From contig NZ_JAUSCJ010000039.1 of the NCBI RefSeq assembly GCF_030651185.1, forward strand, positions 85,192-149,191: 64,000 bases of DNA, given 5' to 3'. The stretch is from Phenylobacterium sp. Its GTDB lineage: Bacteria > Pseudomonadota > Alphaproteobacteria > Caulobacterales > Caulobacteraceae. Under the pieces are notes generated by a model. It was given only the letters and a program-made list of their open reading frames with translations, was not told where the DNA came from and made no database searches. Each line of letters begins with the position of its first letter. Within the stretch, counting starts at the first letter, position 1. This document shows, one piece after another, positions 51,448-61,081 of this stretch. A program made the translations under genes and the position numbers.

Positions 51448-52656
51448 CTAATCCAGCGTCCGCCGATAGCGGGCCATGGCCAGCGCCGTGACCACGCACA
51501 CAAACGCCAGCAGGGCCGCCAGTTCGCGCCACATGTCCTCCAGCCCCTGCCCCTTCAGCAGGGCCCCGCGCACCACCCGCAGGAAGTGGGTGACCGGGAT
51601 CACCTCCCCCAGCGCCTGGGCCCAGCCGGGCATGCCGCGGAAGGGGAACATGAAGCCCGACAGCAGGATCGAGGGCAGGATGTAGAAGAAGCTCATCTGC
51701 ATGGCCTGCAGCTGCGACTGCGCCGCCGTGGAGATCAGGAAGCCCAGCGCCAGGGACCCCACGATGAATAGGCTGATCCCGAGGGCGAGGCCAAGCCAGC
51801 CCCCCAGCATCGGCACCTGGAACAGCAGCTTGGCGATAGCCAGGATGATCACGGTCTGGGCGACGCCCACCAGGACGTAGGGCGCCAGCTTGCCGATCAT
51901 CACCTCGATCGGTTCGACCGGCGTGGCCAGCAGGCTTTCCATGGTGCCGCGCTCGGTCTCGCGGGTGACGCTGAGCGAGGTCATCATCACCAGCGTCATG
52001 GAGAGGATCACGCCCAGCAGGCCCGGCACGATGTTGTAGGCGGTGACGGCTTCCGGATTGTAGCGGCGGTGGACCACCACCTCGAAGGCGGGCCTGGCCT
52101 GGACCCGTGGGGCCAGGGCGCCCTTGAGGTCGCCGACCAGGGCCTGGGTCGGAAGGGCGGCGAGGGCCGCGACGGCGGGGCCGGTGGCCGAGGGATCGGT
52201 GGCGTCGGCCTCCACCAGGATCTGGGCCTTGTCGCCGCGCGCCACCCGCCGGGTGAAGTCGCCGGGGATGGTGATGGCGAACTGCACCTCGCCGCGCCGG
52301 ATCAGCGCGTCCAGCTCGGCGGGGCTGCGGGCCTGGGCCACGAGGTCGAAATAGGCGCTGTTGCGCAGGGACGAGAGGATCGAGCGGGCGAAGACACTGT
52401 CCTCCTGCACCAGCACGGCGGTGGGCAGGTGGCGGGGCTCGGAATTGATGGCGTAGCCGAACAGCAGCAGCTGGATCACCGGCAGGGCCAGGATCATGGC
52501 GTAGGTCAGCCGGTCGCGGGTGAGCTGCTTGAACTCCTTGATCAGCACCGCCCAGACCCGGGTGAGGGAAAACCCTGCTTCGCGGCGGGCGCCGCTTCGC
52601 AGGGCGGGGCCGGGTGGAGGGGCTTGCCCTTCGGAGCCTCGGCGAAGAAGGGTCAT
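51448..52656 (-). CDS. ABC-2 type export permease (YbhS/YbhR-like)
   Basis: A 402-residue permease. After a basic N-terminus, one transmembrane helix (about 50-70) leads to a large periplasmic domain and then five helices near the C-terminus. G-T-M-E-S-L-L-A-T-P-V is the ABC-2 family block. It overlaps the ATPase gene by 4 bp. Usually two different permeases occur; only one is present here, so it would work as a homodimer. Confidence 0.85.
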   Translation of the reverse strand: MTLLRRGSEGQAPPPGPALRSGARREAGFSLTRVWAVLIKEFKQLTRDRLTYAMILALPVIQLLLFGYAINSEPRHLPTAVLVQEDSVFARSILSSLRNSAYFDLVAQARSPAELDALIRRGEVQFAITIPGDFTRRVARGDKAQILVEADATDPSATGPAVAALAALPTQALVGDLKGALAPRVQARPAFEVVVHRRYNPEAVTAYNIVPGLLGVILSMTLVMMTSLSVTRETERGTMESLLATPVEPIEVMIGKLAPYVLVGVAQTVIILAIAKLLFQVPMLGGWLGLALGISLFIVGSLALGFLISTAAQSQLQAMQMSFFYILPSILLSGFMFPFRGMPGWAQALGEVIPVTHFLRVVRGALLKGQGLEDMWRELAALLAFVCVVTALAMARYRRTLD

Positions 52657-53570
52657 CGGAAGTTGTCCTCCGAGCCTTCCATCAGCTGGATGAAGACGTC
52701 CTCCAGGGTCGGCTCCACCTCGGTCCAGCGGTAGGGCGCGCGGCGATAGGGGGCGATAGCGGCTTCCAGCGCCGTGCGATCGGCGCCGCTGACGTGCAGG
52801 GAGGCGCCGAAGGGGGCGGCCATCTCGACCCCGGGGCGCTTGGCCAGTTCCGCCGACAGTCGGTCGATGCCCTGGCCCTCACCGTTGAAGGTGACGAGGT
52901 TGGAGCGGCCGATCACCTGCTCCGCCGTGCCCCGGGCGATCAGCCGGCCATAGGCGATGTAGGCGATCTCATGACAGCGCTCGGCCTCGTCCATGTAGTG
53001 GGTGGAAACAAGGACCGTCAGGCCCTCGGCGCTGAGCGCGTGGATCTCGTCCCAGAAGGTGCGCCGCGCCTTGGGATCGACCCCGGCGGTGGGCTCGTCC
53101 AGCAGCAGTAGCTTGGGCTCGTGCAATGTGGCGGTGGCCAGGGCCAGCCGCTGCTTCCAGCCCCCCGAGAGCGTGCCCGCCAACTGACTTCGCCGCTCGA
53201 TCAGGCCCAGGCGCTCCAGGGCGTGGGCCACCCGGTCCTTGCGGCGGTCCAGGTCGTGGACGCGGGCGGAGAACATCAGGTTCTCCTCCAGGGTCAGGTC
53301 CTCATAGAGCGAGAACTTCTGGGTCATGTAGCCGGTCTGGCGCTTGATGGCGCCCGCCTCCCCGATGATGTCCAGACCCAGGCAGGTCCCCTCGCCGCTG
53401 TCGGGGGTCAGCAGGCCGCACAGCATCCGCAGGGTGGTGGTCTTTCCCGAGCCGTTGGGACCCAGGAACCCGCAGATCCGCCCAGGCTCCACCTGGATGG
53501 AAAAGTCCTGCACCACGTGCTTGTCGCCGAAGCTCTTGTTCAGGCCGTGGACGTCGATGGCCAGGGTCAC
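52653..53570 (-). CDS. ABC exporter ATP-binding protein
   Basis: A 305-residue ATPase. Walker A is G-P-N-G-S-G-K-T-T, the signature is L-S-G-G-W-K-Q-R, and Walker B is L-L-L-L-D-E-P. It starts at the GTG at 53570 that overlaps the stop of the HlyD gene (GTGA); the longer frame upstream only shadows that gene. It has a single nucleotide-binding domain, unlike the two-domain YbhF of E. coli. Confidence 0.9.
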   Translation of the reverse strand: MTLAIDVHGLNKSFGDKHVVQDFSIQVEPGRICGFLGPNGSGKTTTLRMLCGLLTPDSGEGTCLGLDIIGEAGAIKRQTGYMTQKFSLYEDLTLEENLMFSARVHDLDRRKDRVAHALERLGLIERRSQLAGTLSGGWKQRLALATATLHEPKLLLLDEPTAGVDPKARRTFWDEIHALSAEGLTVLVSTHYMDEAERCHEIAYIAYGRLIARGTAEQVIGRSNLVTFNGEGQGIDRLSAELAKRPGVEMAAPFGASLHVSGADRTALEAAIAPYRRAPYRWTEVEPTLEDVFIQLMEGSEDNFR

Positions 53571-54538
53571 CGGGCCGGCTCCAGCGGCGTCACGTCCACC
53601 GGCTGGCCGGGATTGAGCCGGGCCGAGGGGCGGGCTTCCACCAAATAGACGAGCCGGTCGCGGGCCTCGCGGCTGTAGATGATCGGCGGGGTGAACTCCG
53701 GGCGAGGGCTGATGAAGGTGATGGTCGCCGACAGGGCCTTGGCGCAGCCGTCGCAGGTGAACCGTACGACGCGCCCGATGCGGTAGGCCGACAGGCTCTG
53801 CTCCGGGACGAAGAACCGCAGCTTGATGCGGTCGTCGGGCAGCAGGGACAGGACCGGCTGGTTGGCGATGGACCATTCGCCCGGTTGGAAAAAGACATCC
53901 TCCACGCGGCCTGCGGAGGGGGCGACAGGGGCGAGATCGGAGAGTCGCGCCTCGGCGGCCGACAGGCCGGCCTGGGCCTGGGCCACCCGGCTGTCGGCGG
54001 CCTGGACCTGGCCTTCGCGGGCGCCCAGCGCCGCGGCGTCGCGCTGCCGGCGGGCGGCCACGACCTGGGCCTCGGCGGTCTGCAGGGCGGCGCGGACGTC
54101 GTCCAGGCGGGCGGGCGCATAGATACCCTTGCGGACGAGGGGCTGGACCCGGCGCATGTCGGCCGCGGCGTCGCGGGCCCTCGCCTCGGCGGCGGCGATA
54201 TTGGCGTCATAGACGGCAAGCTCCACGGGGCGCAGGCCCTTGCGGGCGTCCTGCGCCTGGCCTTCCGCGGCGCCCAGCTCGGCCTCCGCCTGCTGGCGCT
54301 GGGCGGCCAGTTGCCTGGGGTCGACGACAAAGAGCCGGTCGCCGGCCTTCACCCGAGCGCCGCGCTGGACATAGACCTGAGCCACGGTCCCCGACACGGG
54401 CGCGGCCAGATAGAGCGGCTCGCCCTCCACATAGCCGGTGAGCAGGTTGGAGCGGTTCATGCGTGGAACCAGGACCAGGGCCGCGATGACGGCTGCGGCG
54501 GCCAGCAGCAGGACGATGACGAGCAGGCGTTGTTTCAT
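53567..54538 (-). CDS. HlyD-family periplasmic adaptor protein
   Basis: A 323-residue membrane-fusion protein (YbhG-like). An N-terminal membrane anchor (about 4-24) is followed by a biotinyl-lipoyl-like half-motif (L-A-A-P-V-S-G-T-V), a long coiled coil (about 75-205) and a C-terminal beta-barrel. It links the ABC permease to an outer-membrane factor, which is not encoded nearby. It overlaps TetR by 4 bp. Confidence 0.88.
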   Translation of the reverse strand: MKQRLLVIVLLLAAAAVIAALVLVPRMNRSNLLTGYVEGEPLYLAAPVSGTVAQVYVQRGARVKAGDRLFVVDPRQLAAQRQQAEAELGAAEGQAQDARKGLRPVELAVYDANIAAAEARARDAAADMRRVQPLVRKGIYAPARLDDVRAALQTAEAQVVAARRQRDAAALGAREGQVQAADSRVAQAQAGLSAAEARLSDLAPVAPSAGRVEDVFFQPGEWSIANQPVLSLLPDDRIKLRFFVPEQSLSAYRIGRVVRFTCDGCAKALSATITFISPRPEFTPPIIYSREARDRLVYLVEARPSARLNPGQPVDVTPLEPAR

Positions 54539-55164
54539 GGGACCATTCCCCGCAGCAGGGTCTCGACGTGTTGTTCCATCAGGGCCGGCAGGTCGAAGGG
54601 CTCGGCGCCGATGGGCGTGAAGGTCTCGCGCCAGATCACCCCCACCAGCATCGGCGAGATCAGCGAGACGGCGTAGTGGCGCGGGTCGCCGGGACGGATC
54701 TCGCCGCGCGCCTGGGCCGCGGCGATCGCCGCCGACAGGGCGCCCAGGGCCGGGACGATCAGCCGATCGTGCCACACCCGCGCCAGCTCCGGGAAGTTCC
54801 GCGCCTCGCCGATCACCATCTTCAGGATGCCCCCCAGCGGGGTCGTGGCGGCGACCTGGGCGATCAGCTTGGCGAAGGCGCGGATCAGGTCGGGGAAGGT
54901 CTGCGGATTGGCGGCGGCCAGGGCCGCGAGGTTGTGCAGGTTCGGCGCGACGCCCTGCTCCACCACCGCCTGGAAGATGTCATCCTTGGTGGCGAAGTAG
55001 AGATAGATCGCGCCCTTGGAGACCCCGGCCCGGGCGGCGATGTCATCCAGCCGTGCGGCGGCGAAGCCCTTCTCCGCGAACACCTCGAAAGCCGCCGCGA
55101 CGATCTCGTCAGGGCGGTCGGCCTTGCGGCGCCGGAACTTGGGCTGGCCTGCGGGGAGGGACAT
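54535..55164 (-). CDS. TetR-family repressor of the export operon
   Basis: A 209-residue TetR/AcrR regulator: HTH with I-V-A-A-A-F-E-V-F-A-E-K-G-F and G-V-S-K-G-A-I-Y-L-Y-F. It is the first gene of the TetR-HlyD-ATPase-permease operon, all coupled by 4-bp overlaps. The start at 55164 is used because a longer start at 55197 would overrun the 18-bp palindrome upstream, which is the likely operator. The inducer is unknown. Confidence 0.88.
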   Translation of the reverse strand: MSLPAGQPKFRRRKADRPDEIVAAAFEVFAEKGFAAARLDDIAARAGVSKGAIYLYFATKDDIFQAVVEQGVAPNLHNLAALAAANPQTFPDLIRAFAKLIAQVAATTPLGGILKMVIGEARNFPELARVWHDRLIVPALGALSAAIAAAQARGEIRPGDPRHYAVSLISPMLVGVIWRETFTPIGAEPFDLPALMEQHVETLLRGMVP

Positions 55165-55175
55165 GCGCGATCTAC

Positions 55176-55193
55176 TAACTGACTGGTCAGTTA
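55176..55193. promoter_or_regulatory. 18-bp palindromic TetR operator candidate
   Basis: TAACTGAC-TG-GTCAGTTA is symmetrical except for the 2 central bases and lies 12-29 bp upstream of the tetR start. The layout matches known AcrR/TetR operators. Autorepression and control of the export operon are inferred. Confidence 0.7.
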
Positions 55194-55312
55194 TCAATAC
55201 CGCTCAAGCCACACCCTGACAAGGAGAGGAACTTCTCCATCATCAAGCCAAGCTTGTTGGCCCACGCCGTCCGTCATGCAACCGTGCGGCGCGCAGGGGA
55301 GAGACCAGCATC

Positions 55313-57121
55313 ATGTTCGCCGGAGAAACCGATCAGGTTGCGGCCTCGCGGCCAATCGCCATCGCCCGCGTCGCCATCGGGTTCGCCCAGGGCCTCGCGC
55401 TGTACGGCCTGAACGAATGGGAGAAGCACGGCCTGGCGGAGAATATCCCCTCGCCGCTGTTCTGCGCCTGCGCGATGCTAATCCTGTTCCTGCCGGTGGT
55501 GGTGCTGGGCGGCCTGCGCACCCTGCGGCCCCGCACCCTGATCGTCTGGGGCGCCGTCACCGCCATCGTGGTTGCGGGGCTCGGCGCCTATCACGGGACC
55601 ATAGCCATCCCCGACGCCAGCACGGAGCACTGGCCGGGTCCGCCCCTGGTGATCTTCACCGCCATCGGCCTGTTCATCGCCCACCATCTGGTGGCGGGCG
55701 CCGACGCTGACCGGCGCTGGATCGCCGGCTATGGGCGCTACTTCGACCAGACCTGGAAGGACGGCGTGCGCCTGGCCCTGGCCGTTCTGTTCGTCGGCGC
55801 CCTGTGGCTGCTGCTCTGGCTGGGCGGCGCGCTGTTCGACCTGATCGGCGTCAAGTGGGTCGGCGAGACCATCCAGAAGCCCTGGTTCGCCTTCCCCGCC
55901 ACCACCACCTTCTTCGCCCTGGCCATCCACCTGACCGACGTCCGCGCCAGCCTGGTGCGAGGCATCCGCACCGTGGCGCTCACCCTGCTCTCCTGGTTGC
56001 TGCCAGTGATGGCGGTGATCGGGGCGGGCTTCCTCATCGCCTTGCCGTTCACGGGCCTATCGCTGCTCTGGGACACCAAGAGCGCGGCGGGCATCCTGCT
56101 CTCGGCCGCCGCGGCGCTCATCGTCCTGCTCAACGCCGCCTATCAGGAAGGCGAGGCCGAGGATCATCCGCCGGTCGCCTTGAAGTGGGCCGGCCGGGTC
56201 ACCGGCGTCATCATCACGCCGCTGGTGGCCATCGCCGCCTATGGCCTGGCCTTGCGTATCGGGCAGTATGGTCTGACACCGGACCGCATCTACGGTGTCG
56301 CCTGCACCCTGGTGGCCGTCATCTATGCGGTGGGCTACGCGGCCAGCGTCTTTTGGCCCGGCCCCTGGCTGAAGCGGCTGGAAGTCACCAACGTCGTCAC
56401 CGCCCACGTGGTGGTGGCGGTCCTGTTGGCCCTGTTCTCGCCGATCGCCAATCCGAGCCGATTGTCGGTGAACGACCAGGTCGCGCGCCTGGACCGCGGC
56501 GCGGTGACGCCGGCGAAGTTCGACTACCTATTCCTGCGCTTTGAGGCCGGAAAACCGGGGATGGACGCTCTGAAGGCGCTCGCCGCCCGCAAGACCGGTC
56601 CCCACGCCGCGGAGATCGCCAAGCGCGCCACCTCGGCGCTTGCCCGGAAGGCCCGCTACGGTGAGGCCACGACCTCGGTGGTGGAGCGCAAGGAACTGGT
56701 GGCCGTGGCCGGCGGCGGCGTTCTGCCACCCGGATTCCTGGAGCAGACCTGGAAAAGCTTCGAGGACCCGCTGCAGAACTGCGAGACCGGCCGCCAGTGC
56801 GACGCCGTGGTCGCCGACCTCGACGGCGATACGGCCCCCGAGGTGGTGGTCTTCGCCATGGGTGACCGCCGGGTCTATCGCCAGGACAAGGGCGTCTGGT
56901 CGCGGATCGGGACGCTCTCCGGTTCTTATTGCGACAAGGATGGGGCGGCGCTGAAGGCGGGCCAGTTCGCGGTGAACGCCGATCCCAAGCCCCTGGCCGA
57001 CGTGGTGGTGGCCGGTCGCCGCCTGCGCGTCGTGCCTGACACCGACAAATGCCCCGACGGCGCGGCCGGCGAAGCCGTCGTCGTGTCGGAGATCAAGCCC
57101 CCGCCGCCGGAGACCAGATGA
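55313..57121 (+). CDS. DUF4153 membrane protein
   Basis: A 602-residue protein with about ten hydrophobic segments in residues 10-390, then a soluble domain (about 400-602) that includes V-A-D-L-D-G-D-T-A-P-E-V, like an FG-GAP/EF-hand-type calcium loop. The N-terminal part resembles DUF4153. GGAGAGACC precedes the ATG at 55313. It overlaps the nudix gene by 4 bp. Function is unknown. Confidence 0.7.
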   Translation: MFAGETDQVAASRPIAIARVAIGFAQGLALYGLNEWEKHGLAENIPSPLFCACAMLILFLPVVVLGGLRTLRPRTLIVWGAVTAIVVAGLGAYHGTIAIPDASTEHWPGPPLVIFTAIGLFIAHHLVAGADADRRWIAGYGRYFDQTWKDGVRLALAVLFVGALWLLLWLGGALFDLIGVKWVGETIQKPWFAFPATTTFFALAIHLTDVRASLVRGIRTVALTLLSWLLPVMAVIGAGFLIALPFTGLSLLWDTKSAAGILLSAAAALIVLLNAAYQEGEAEDHPPVALKWAGRVTGVIITPLVAIAAYGLALRIGQYGLTPDRIYGVACTLVAVIYAVGYAASVFWPGPWLKRLEVTNVVTAHVVVAVLLALFSPIANPSRLSVNDQVARLDRGAVTPAKFDYLFLRFEAGKPGMDALKALAARKTGPHAAEIAKRATSALARKARYGEATTSVVERKELVAVAGGGVLPPGFLEQTWKSFEDPLQNCETGRQCDAVVADLDGDTAPEVVVFAMGDRRVYRQDKGVWSRIGTLSGSYCDKDGAALKAGQFAVNADPKPLADVVVAGRRLRVVPDTDKCPDGAAGEAVVVSEIKPPPPETR

Positions 57122-57687
57122 GCGACCAGGTCCGCAACCTCGCCTTCCACACTCTTTCCGACGAGTGGGCGACCCTGAAGCGGGTGACCTTTGACTACCG
57201 GCGCCGCGACGGGACCTGGGAGCAGCAGGTCCGCCAGACCTACGACCGGGGCGATGGGGCGGTGATCCTACCCTACGACCCGGCGCGCGGGACGGTGCTG
57301 TTGACCCGACAGTTCCGCATTCCCGCCTATGTCTGCGGACATCCCGAGCCGCTGATCGAGGCCGCCGCCGGCCTGCTGGACGCCGACGACCCGGAGACCG
57401 CCATCAAGCGCGAGGCCGAGGAGGAACTGGGTTACCGGTTCGCCGAGGTCACCCTAGTCTTCAAGGTGTTCATGAGTCCCGGCAGCGTCACCGAACAACT
57501 CAGCTTCTTCACCGCCCGCTACTCCGCCGCCGACAAGGTCAGCGCCGGCGGCGGCCACGCTGACGAGGGCGAGGACATCGAGGTGCTGGAGGTCACGCTG
57601 GACGAGGCCCTTCAGATGGTCCGGGATGGGATCATCGTCGACGCCAAGACCATCATGCTGATCCAGCACCTGAAGCTGGCGCTCTAA
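57118..57687 (+). CDS. nudK: NudK-type GDP-mannose pyrophosphatase (Nudix)
   Basis: A 189-residue Nudix hydrolase similar throughout to E. coli NudK (191), which splits GDP-mannose. The Nudix box is present: G-L-L-D-A-D-D-P-E-T-A-I-K-R-E-A-E-E-E-L-G. The conserved V-Y/T-Y-D-R-G and L-I-E-A-A-A-G segments lie before it, and M-S-P-G-S-V-T-E after it. The start at 57118 forms an ATGA overlap with the DUF4153 gene. Confidence 0.87.
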   Translation: MSDQVRNLAFHTLSDEWATLKRVTFDYRRRDGTWEQQVRQTYDRGDGAVILPYDPARGTVLLTRQFRIPAYVCGHPEPLIEAAAGLLDADDPETAIKREAEEELGYRFAEVTLVFKVFMSPGSVTEQLSFFTARYSAADKVSAGGGHADEGEDIEVLEVTLDEALQMVRDGIIVDAKTIMLIQHLKLAL

Positions 57688-57726
57688 TTCCTCCCCAGGC
57701 CGCAGGCTGTGTCGGGGGAGGAATTA
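57685..57726. terminator. Bidirectional hairpin between convergent genes
   Basis: TAATTCCTCCCC (57685-57696) is the exact reverse complement of GGGGAGGAATTA (57715-57726). The 18-base loop may form a further small stem. It lies between the convergent nudK and TonB receptor genes. The A/T-rich outer ends give each strand a short T-run. Confidence 0.6.
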
Positions 57727-57731
57727 TCAGG

Positions 57732-60692
57732 TCAGAACTTCGCGTTGATCCCCACGAACACCCGGCGGCCCAGGATGTCGAAGCTTGAGGGGTCTGTGTT
57801 GGAGTTGGGATAGCTGGTGAAGTAGGGCGGGTCCTTGTCTTCCAGGTTGTTGATCCCGGCGCGCAGGGTGACCCGGTCGTCGATCTTCCAAGAGCCCGAC
57901 AGATCATAGACGTCATAGTCGGGGGTGTTGACCGCCGTGGGGCTGAAGGTCGGCACGCTGCGGGCGTCGGTCATGGCCGCGATGTGGCGCCAGCGCAGGG
58001 CGGTCCGCACCGGACCTACGGCCCAGGTGGCCGAAAGCACCGACTTCCACTCCGGCAGGGCGCCGCCCGAGAGGTCGGCCCCGATCGTCCCGGCATAGTC
58101 GACGAAGGCGCCATTGGGCCGCGCCTGACGCTCAAAGCTGTCGAGCTTGGTGACCACCAGGTTGAAGGCCAGGGCGCCGGCGTTCTCCGGGAGGCCGAGG
58201 TCGGCGAGATCGAAGCCCCAGTCCAGCTGGGCGTCGATGCCTGAGGTCTTCACCGAGGCGAGGTTCACCTGGGTCTGGGCGACGCCGGTGATCTGGCCCG
58301 AGCTCAGGCGGGTGAACTGCTGGCAGTAGAAGTTGGCGCTGGAGAGCCCTGGATTGGATCCATCGGCGTTGAAGCAGGAGGCCAGGATGGTCGGGACCCC
58401 GATGGTCCCCACCACGTCGGCCACCTCGATCCTGTAGTAGTCCAGGCTGACGCTGAAGCTGCGCAGGAACGGCTGATCAACGGGGGGTGACCAGACCGCG
58501 CCGGCTGTGAAGCTGTCGGCGGTCTCCTCGCGCAGGTTGCGATTGCCGCCGCCGATGATCTCCACCTGGGTTGAGGCCTGGTTGAAGGTGTCGATGATCG
58601 CCGAGGGCACGCCCTGGGAGAGGCACAGACCGCGGACCGCCGTCCCGCTGGCGCCGACGCGATAGGAGGACCGCACGTCGCAGGGGTCGCCCGCCGTGGT
58701 TCCGGTCCCCGGCGAGCCGATGCCGACGAAGCCCAGGGACGCGGGCGAGAACAGCTCGGCGATGTTGGGCGCGCGGACGGCGCGCTGGTAGCCGCCACGG
58801 ATCAACAGGCCTGACGCCGGCTTCCAGGTGAGGTCAGCCTTGTAGGCGCTGACCTGGCCGGTGGTGGAATAGTCAGCGATCCGGCCGCCCAGGGTGATGT
58901 CCAGGCTCTCGATTAGCGGCAGGTCGGCCAGCACCGGGACCAGCAGCTCGGCGTAGACCTCCTTCGACGTGATGTCGCCGCTGACCGGTACCGCCGGGTT
59001 GAAGCCGACGATGTCCGGCCCCCGCAGTTTGAGGTCGGGGGCGTAGTCGAAGTCGTCCTTGCGGTACTGGGCGCCGGCCGAGAACTTCAAGGCCCCGGCC
59101 GGCAGGTCGATCAGGCTGCCGGTGGCGTAGCCCTCGACCACCGTCTGCTTGATGGTGGTGGAATTGGTGACCTCCCGGGCGATATAGGCCGCGCAGCCGG
59201 GGCTGACCTTGCCGGCCCCGAAGATGTTGAACCCGCCGCAGATCGCGGCCCCGCCATCGGGGGCGAAGGTGAGGGTCCGCATCGCCGCGCGGCTGACATT
59301 CCCGAACTGGTTCTCGGTGTGGTCCATCTGGCCGTAGCTGGCGTAGAGGTCCCACTTCCAGTCCTTGATCGGCAGGGCGCCACGGAGGCCCGCCACCAGT
59401 TGCATCGTCTCATAGGTGTTGTTGGAGAGCCGGCCGCCCACCTCGTTGAAGGCGCGGCGAGGATAGAAGGCCGCCGTCGGGTCGGCGCGCGAGGCCAGCA
59501 GGGTGCGCAGGTCCGTCGGGATGAAGGGGTTGGTCACCGGCACCACGATGTCGGGGCCGGGGAAGGCGCCGTCGCTGGCCGAGGCGGGGCCGAGCTGCCG
59601 GGAGACATCATAGGTGGTGTAGCTGGCCGTGCCGTAGGCCTCGAGATTGTCACTCAGGTCGTAGTGGCCCGAGGCATAGAGGCTCCAGCGCTCCAGGGGC
59701 AGGTTGAGGTAGCGGTAGGCGGCGCTGTTGAAGGTGTAGCTGGTGGGTGAGAAGCCCGCGTCCCGCACACCCTTGTAGTTGGTCACCGGGGCGGTGGAGA
59801 ACAGGCTGCCGTCGGCGTTGAAGGAGAGGCTGGCGCCGCGCGCCACCGTGCCAGGCGCGAAACCGTAGGCGCCGAACACCGCATTCATCGCCGCCTGGCT
59901 GGGCAGGTTCGCCGCGCCGCCGGTGTTGGAGGCCGGGTCGAAGCGACCGTCGGGGATGGTCGCCGCGCCAGAGGGCGTCAGGCCGGTGGCGAGGATGGAA
60001 TAGCCTACCGCCGACCAGTCGCGGTCGGAGGCCAGCAACCCCTCGCGCTTGTCGTAGGTGGCGGCCACGGCGAGGTTGCCGCGTCCGTCGGCGAAGTTGT
60101 GGCCCCAGCCCACCGAGGCGGTCAGCTGGCCGGCGTCATTCTGCTCCGTGGCGCCGAACTGGGCGTCGACCTGCAGGCCGTCGAAGTTGCGCTTCAGCTT
60201 GAAGTTCACCACCCCGGCGATGGCATCCGAGCCATAGACCGCCGAGGCGCCGCCGGTGATGGTCTCCACCGTGTCCACCAGGAAGGTGGGTAAGGTGTTG
60301 AGGTCCACCACCGCGTTGGGATTGCCGGCCACCACCCGGCGCCCGTCGATCAGCACCAGGGTGCGGGTGGGGCCAAGGCCGCGCAGGTTGGCATAGGCCT
60401 GACCGGGGGTCGTGACGAAGTTGGTGGTGTTGGTCCCCGAGCCATTAGAGGGCGTGAACTGCGGCAGCTGGTTCAAGGTGTTCTCGATCGTCACCATGCC
60501 GACGGCGGCGATCTGCTCCTGACCCACCGTCACGATGGGGCTTTCCGACACATAGTCCTTCCGGGCGATCCGGCTGCCGGTGACCACGATCTCGGAGACC
60601 TCGGCGTCCTGGGCCAGGGCCGGCGTTGAGTTGAAGGCCAGGAGACTGGCCAGGGCGCTGGCGCAGAGCAGGCCTGATCGCATCGCCGTCAT
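57732..60692 (-). CDS. Large TonB-dependent receptor
   Basis: A receptor of 986 residues. The signal peptide spans about residues 1-27 (ending A-L-A), then the TonB box region V-S-E-I-V-V-T-G-S-R-I. The plug includes L-R-G-L-G-P-T-R-T-L-V-L-I-D-G-R-R and G-G-A-S-A-V-Y-G-S-D-A-I-A-G-V-V-N, a pattern common in Caulobacterales receptors of carbohydrates or peptides. The barrel ends G-R-R-V-F-V-G-I-N-A-K-F with the terminal Phe. ATG 60692 is preferred over an upstream in-frame start. Confidence 0.88.
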   Translation of the reverse strand: MTAMRSGLLCASALASLLAFNSTPALAQDAEVSEIVVTGSRIARKDYVSESPIVTVGQEQIAAVGMVTIENTLNQLPQFTPSNGSGTNTTNFVTTPGQAYANLRGLGPTRTLVLIDGRRVVAGNPNAVVDLNTLPTFLVDTVETITGGASAVYGSDAIAGVVNFKLKRNFDGLQVDAQFGATEQNDAGQLTASVGWGHNFADGRGNLAVAATYDKREGLLASDRDWSAVGYSILATGLTPSGAATIPDGRFDPASNTGGAANLPSQAAMNAVFGAYGFAPGTVARGASLSFNADGSLFSTAPVTNYKGVRDAGFSPTSYTFNSAAYRYLNLPLERWSLYASGHYDLSDNLEAYGTASYTTYDVSRQLGPASASDGAFPGPDIVVPVTNPFIPTDLRTLLASRADPTAAFYPRRAFNEVGGRLSNNTYETMQLVAGLRGALPIKDWKWDLYASYGQMDHTENQFGNVSRAAMRTLTFAPDGGAAICGGFNIFGAGKVSPGCAAYIAREVTNSTTIKQTVVEGYATGSLIDLPAGALKFSAGAQYRKDDFDYAPDLKLRGPDIVGFNPAVPVSGDITSKEVYAELLVPVLADLPLIESLDITLGGRIADYSTTGQVSAYKADLTWKPASGLLIRGGYQRAVRAPNIAELFSPASLGFVGIGSPGTGTTAGDPCDVRSSYRVGASGTAVRGLCLSQGVPSAIIDTFNQASTQVEIIGGGNRNLREETADSFTAGAVWSPPVDQPFLRSFSVSLDYYRIEVADVVGTIGVPTILASCFNADGSNPGLSSANFYCQQFTRLSSGQITGVAQTQVNLASVKTSGIDAQLDWGFDLADLGLPENAGALAFNLVVTKLDSFERQARPNGAFVDYAGTIGADLSGGALPEWKSVLSATWAVGPVRTALRWRHIAAMTDARSVPTFSPTAVNTPDYDVYDLSGSWKIDDRVTLRAGINNLEDKDPPYFTSYPNSNTDPSSFDILGRRVFVGINAKF

Positions 60693-61081
60693 GTTCGTTC
60701 CCCGCCCCAAGCCCAGGTCTGAAATCCACCCACGAGGGTGACTTGCAGCCCAGGCTAGGGGAAGGCGAGCGTCCCCGCCACTGACGCGGAAGGCGAGAGG
60801 TTAATGAGCGTCGGGTGGCGCCGGAACGTGGCCGCAACGAATCAGGACCGAATCGGTGACTCGGCCCGATTCGGGATTTGTTCCCTACAAGGTATTGTAT
60901 CCCAAGGGCTTGTAGGCACAAGACGATAGGAGCCGTGGCCGATAGGTGCCGAGGCGGGAAAGTTCGATGAAGCGCTCTGAGAGGTGGCTCCGCCTTGACG
61001 CCGCCGCTTCCATTCGACTATATCGCCCGCTCTCGCGCGGGTCCGCCCGCCGTCACTCTTTTCTCGCTTAGGTCTTAAGCC
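60693..61081. promoter_or_regulatory. Divergent control region of the TonB receptor and rpmB, with two palindromes
   Basis: No gene is seen in these 389 bp. CCGAATCGG (60848-60856) and CCGATTCGG (60866-60874) form a perfect 9-bp inverted repeat with a 9-base spacer. CCTACAAG (60884-60891) and CTTGTAGG (60909-60916) form another 8-bp pair. They may be operators or RNA hairpins for either gene. No clear -35/-10 pair was found. Confidence 0.45.

Noticed and set aside
51448..55164. A link between the ParDE pair and the export operon as one system
   Set aside because: The genes are co-directional, but parD has its own palindrome and start region, and there is no functional link beyond closeness.
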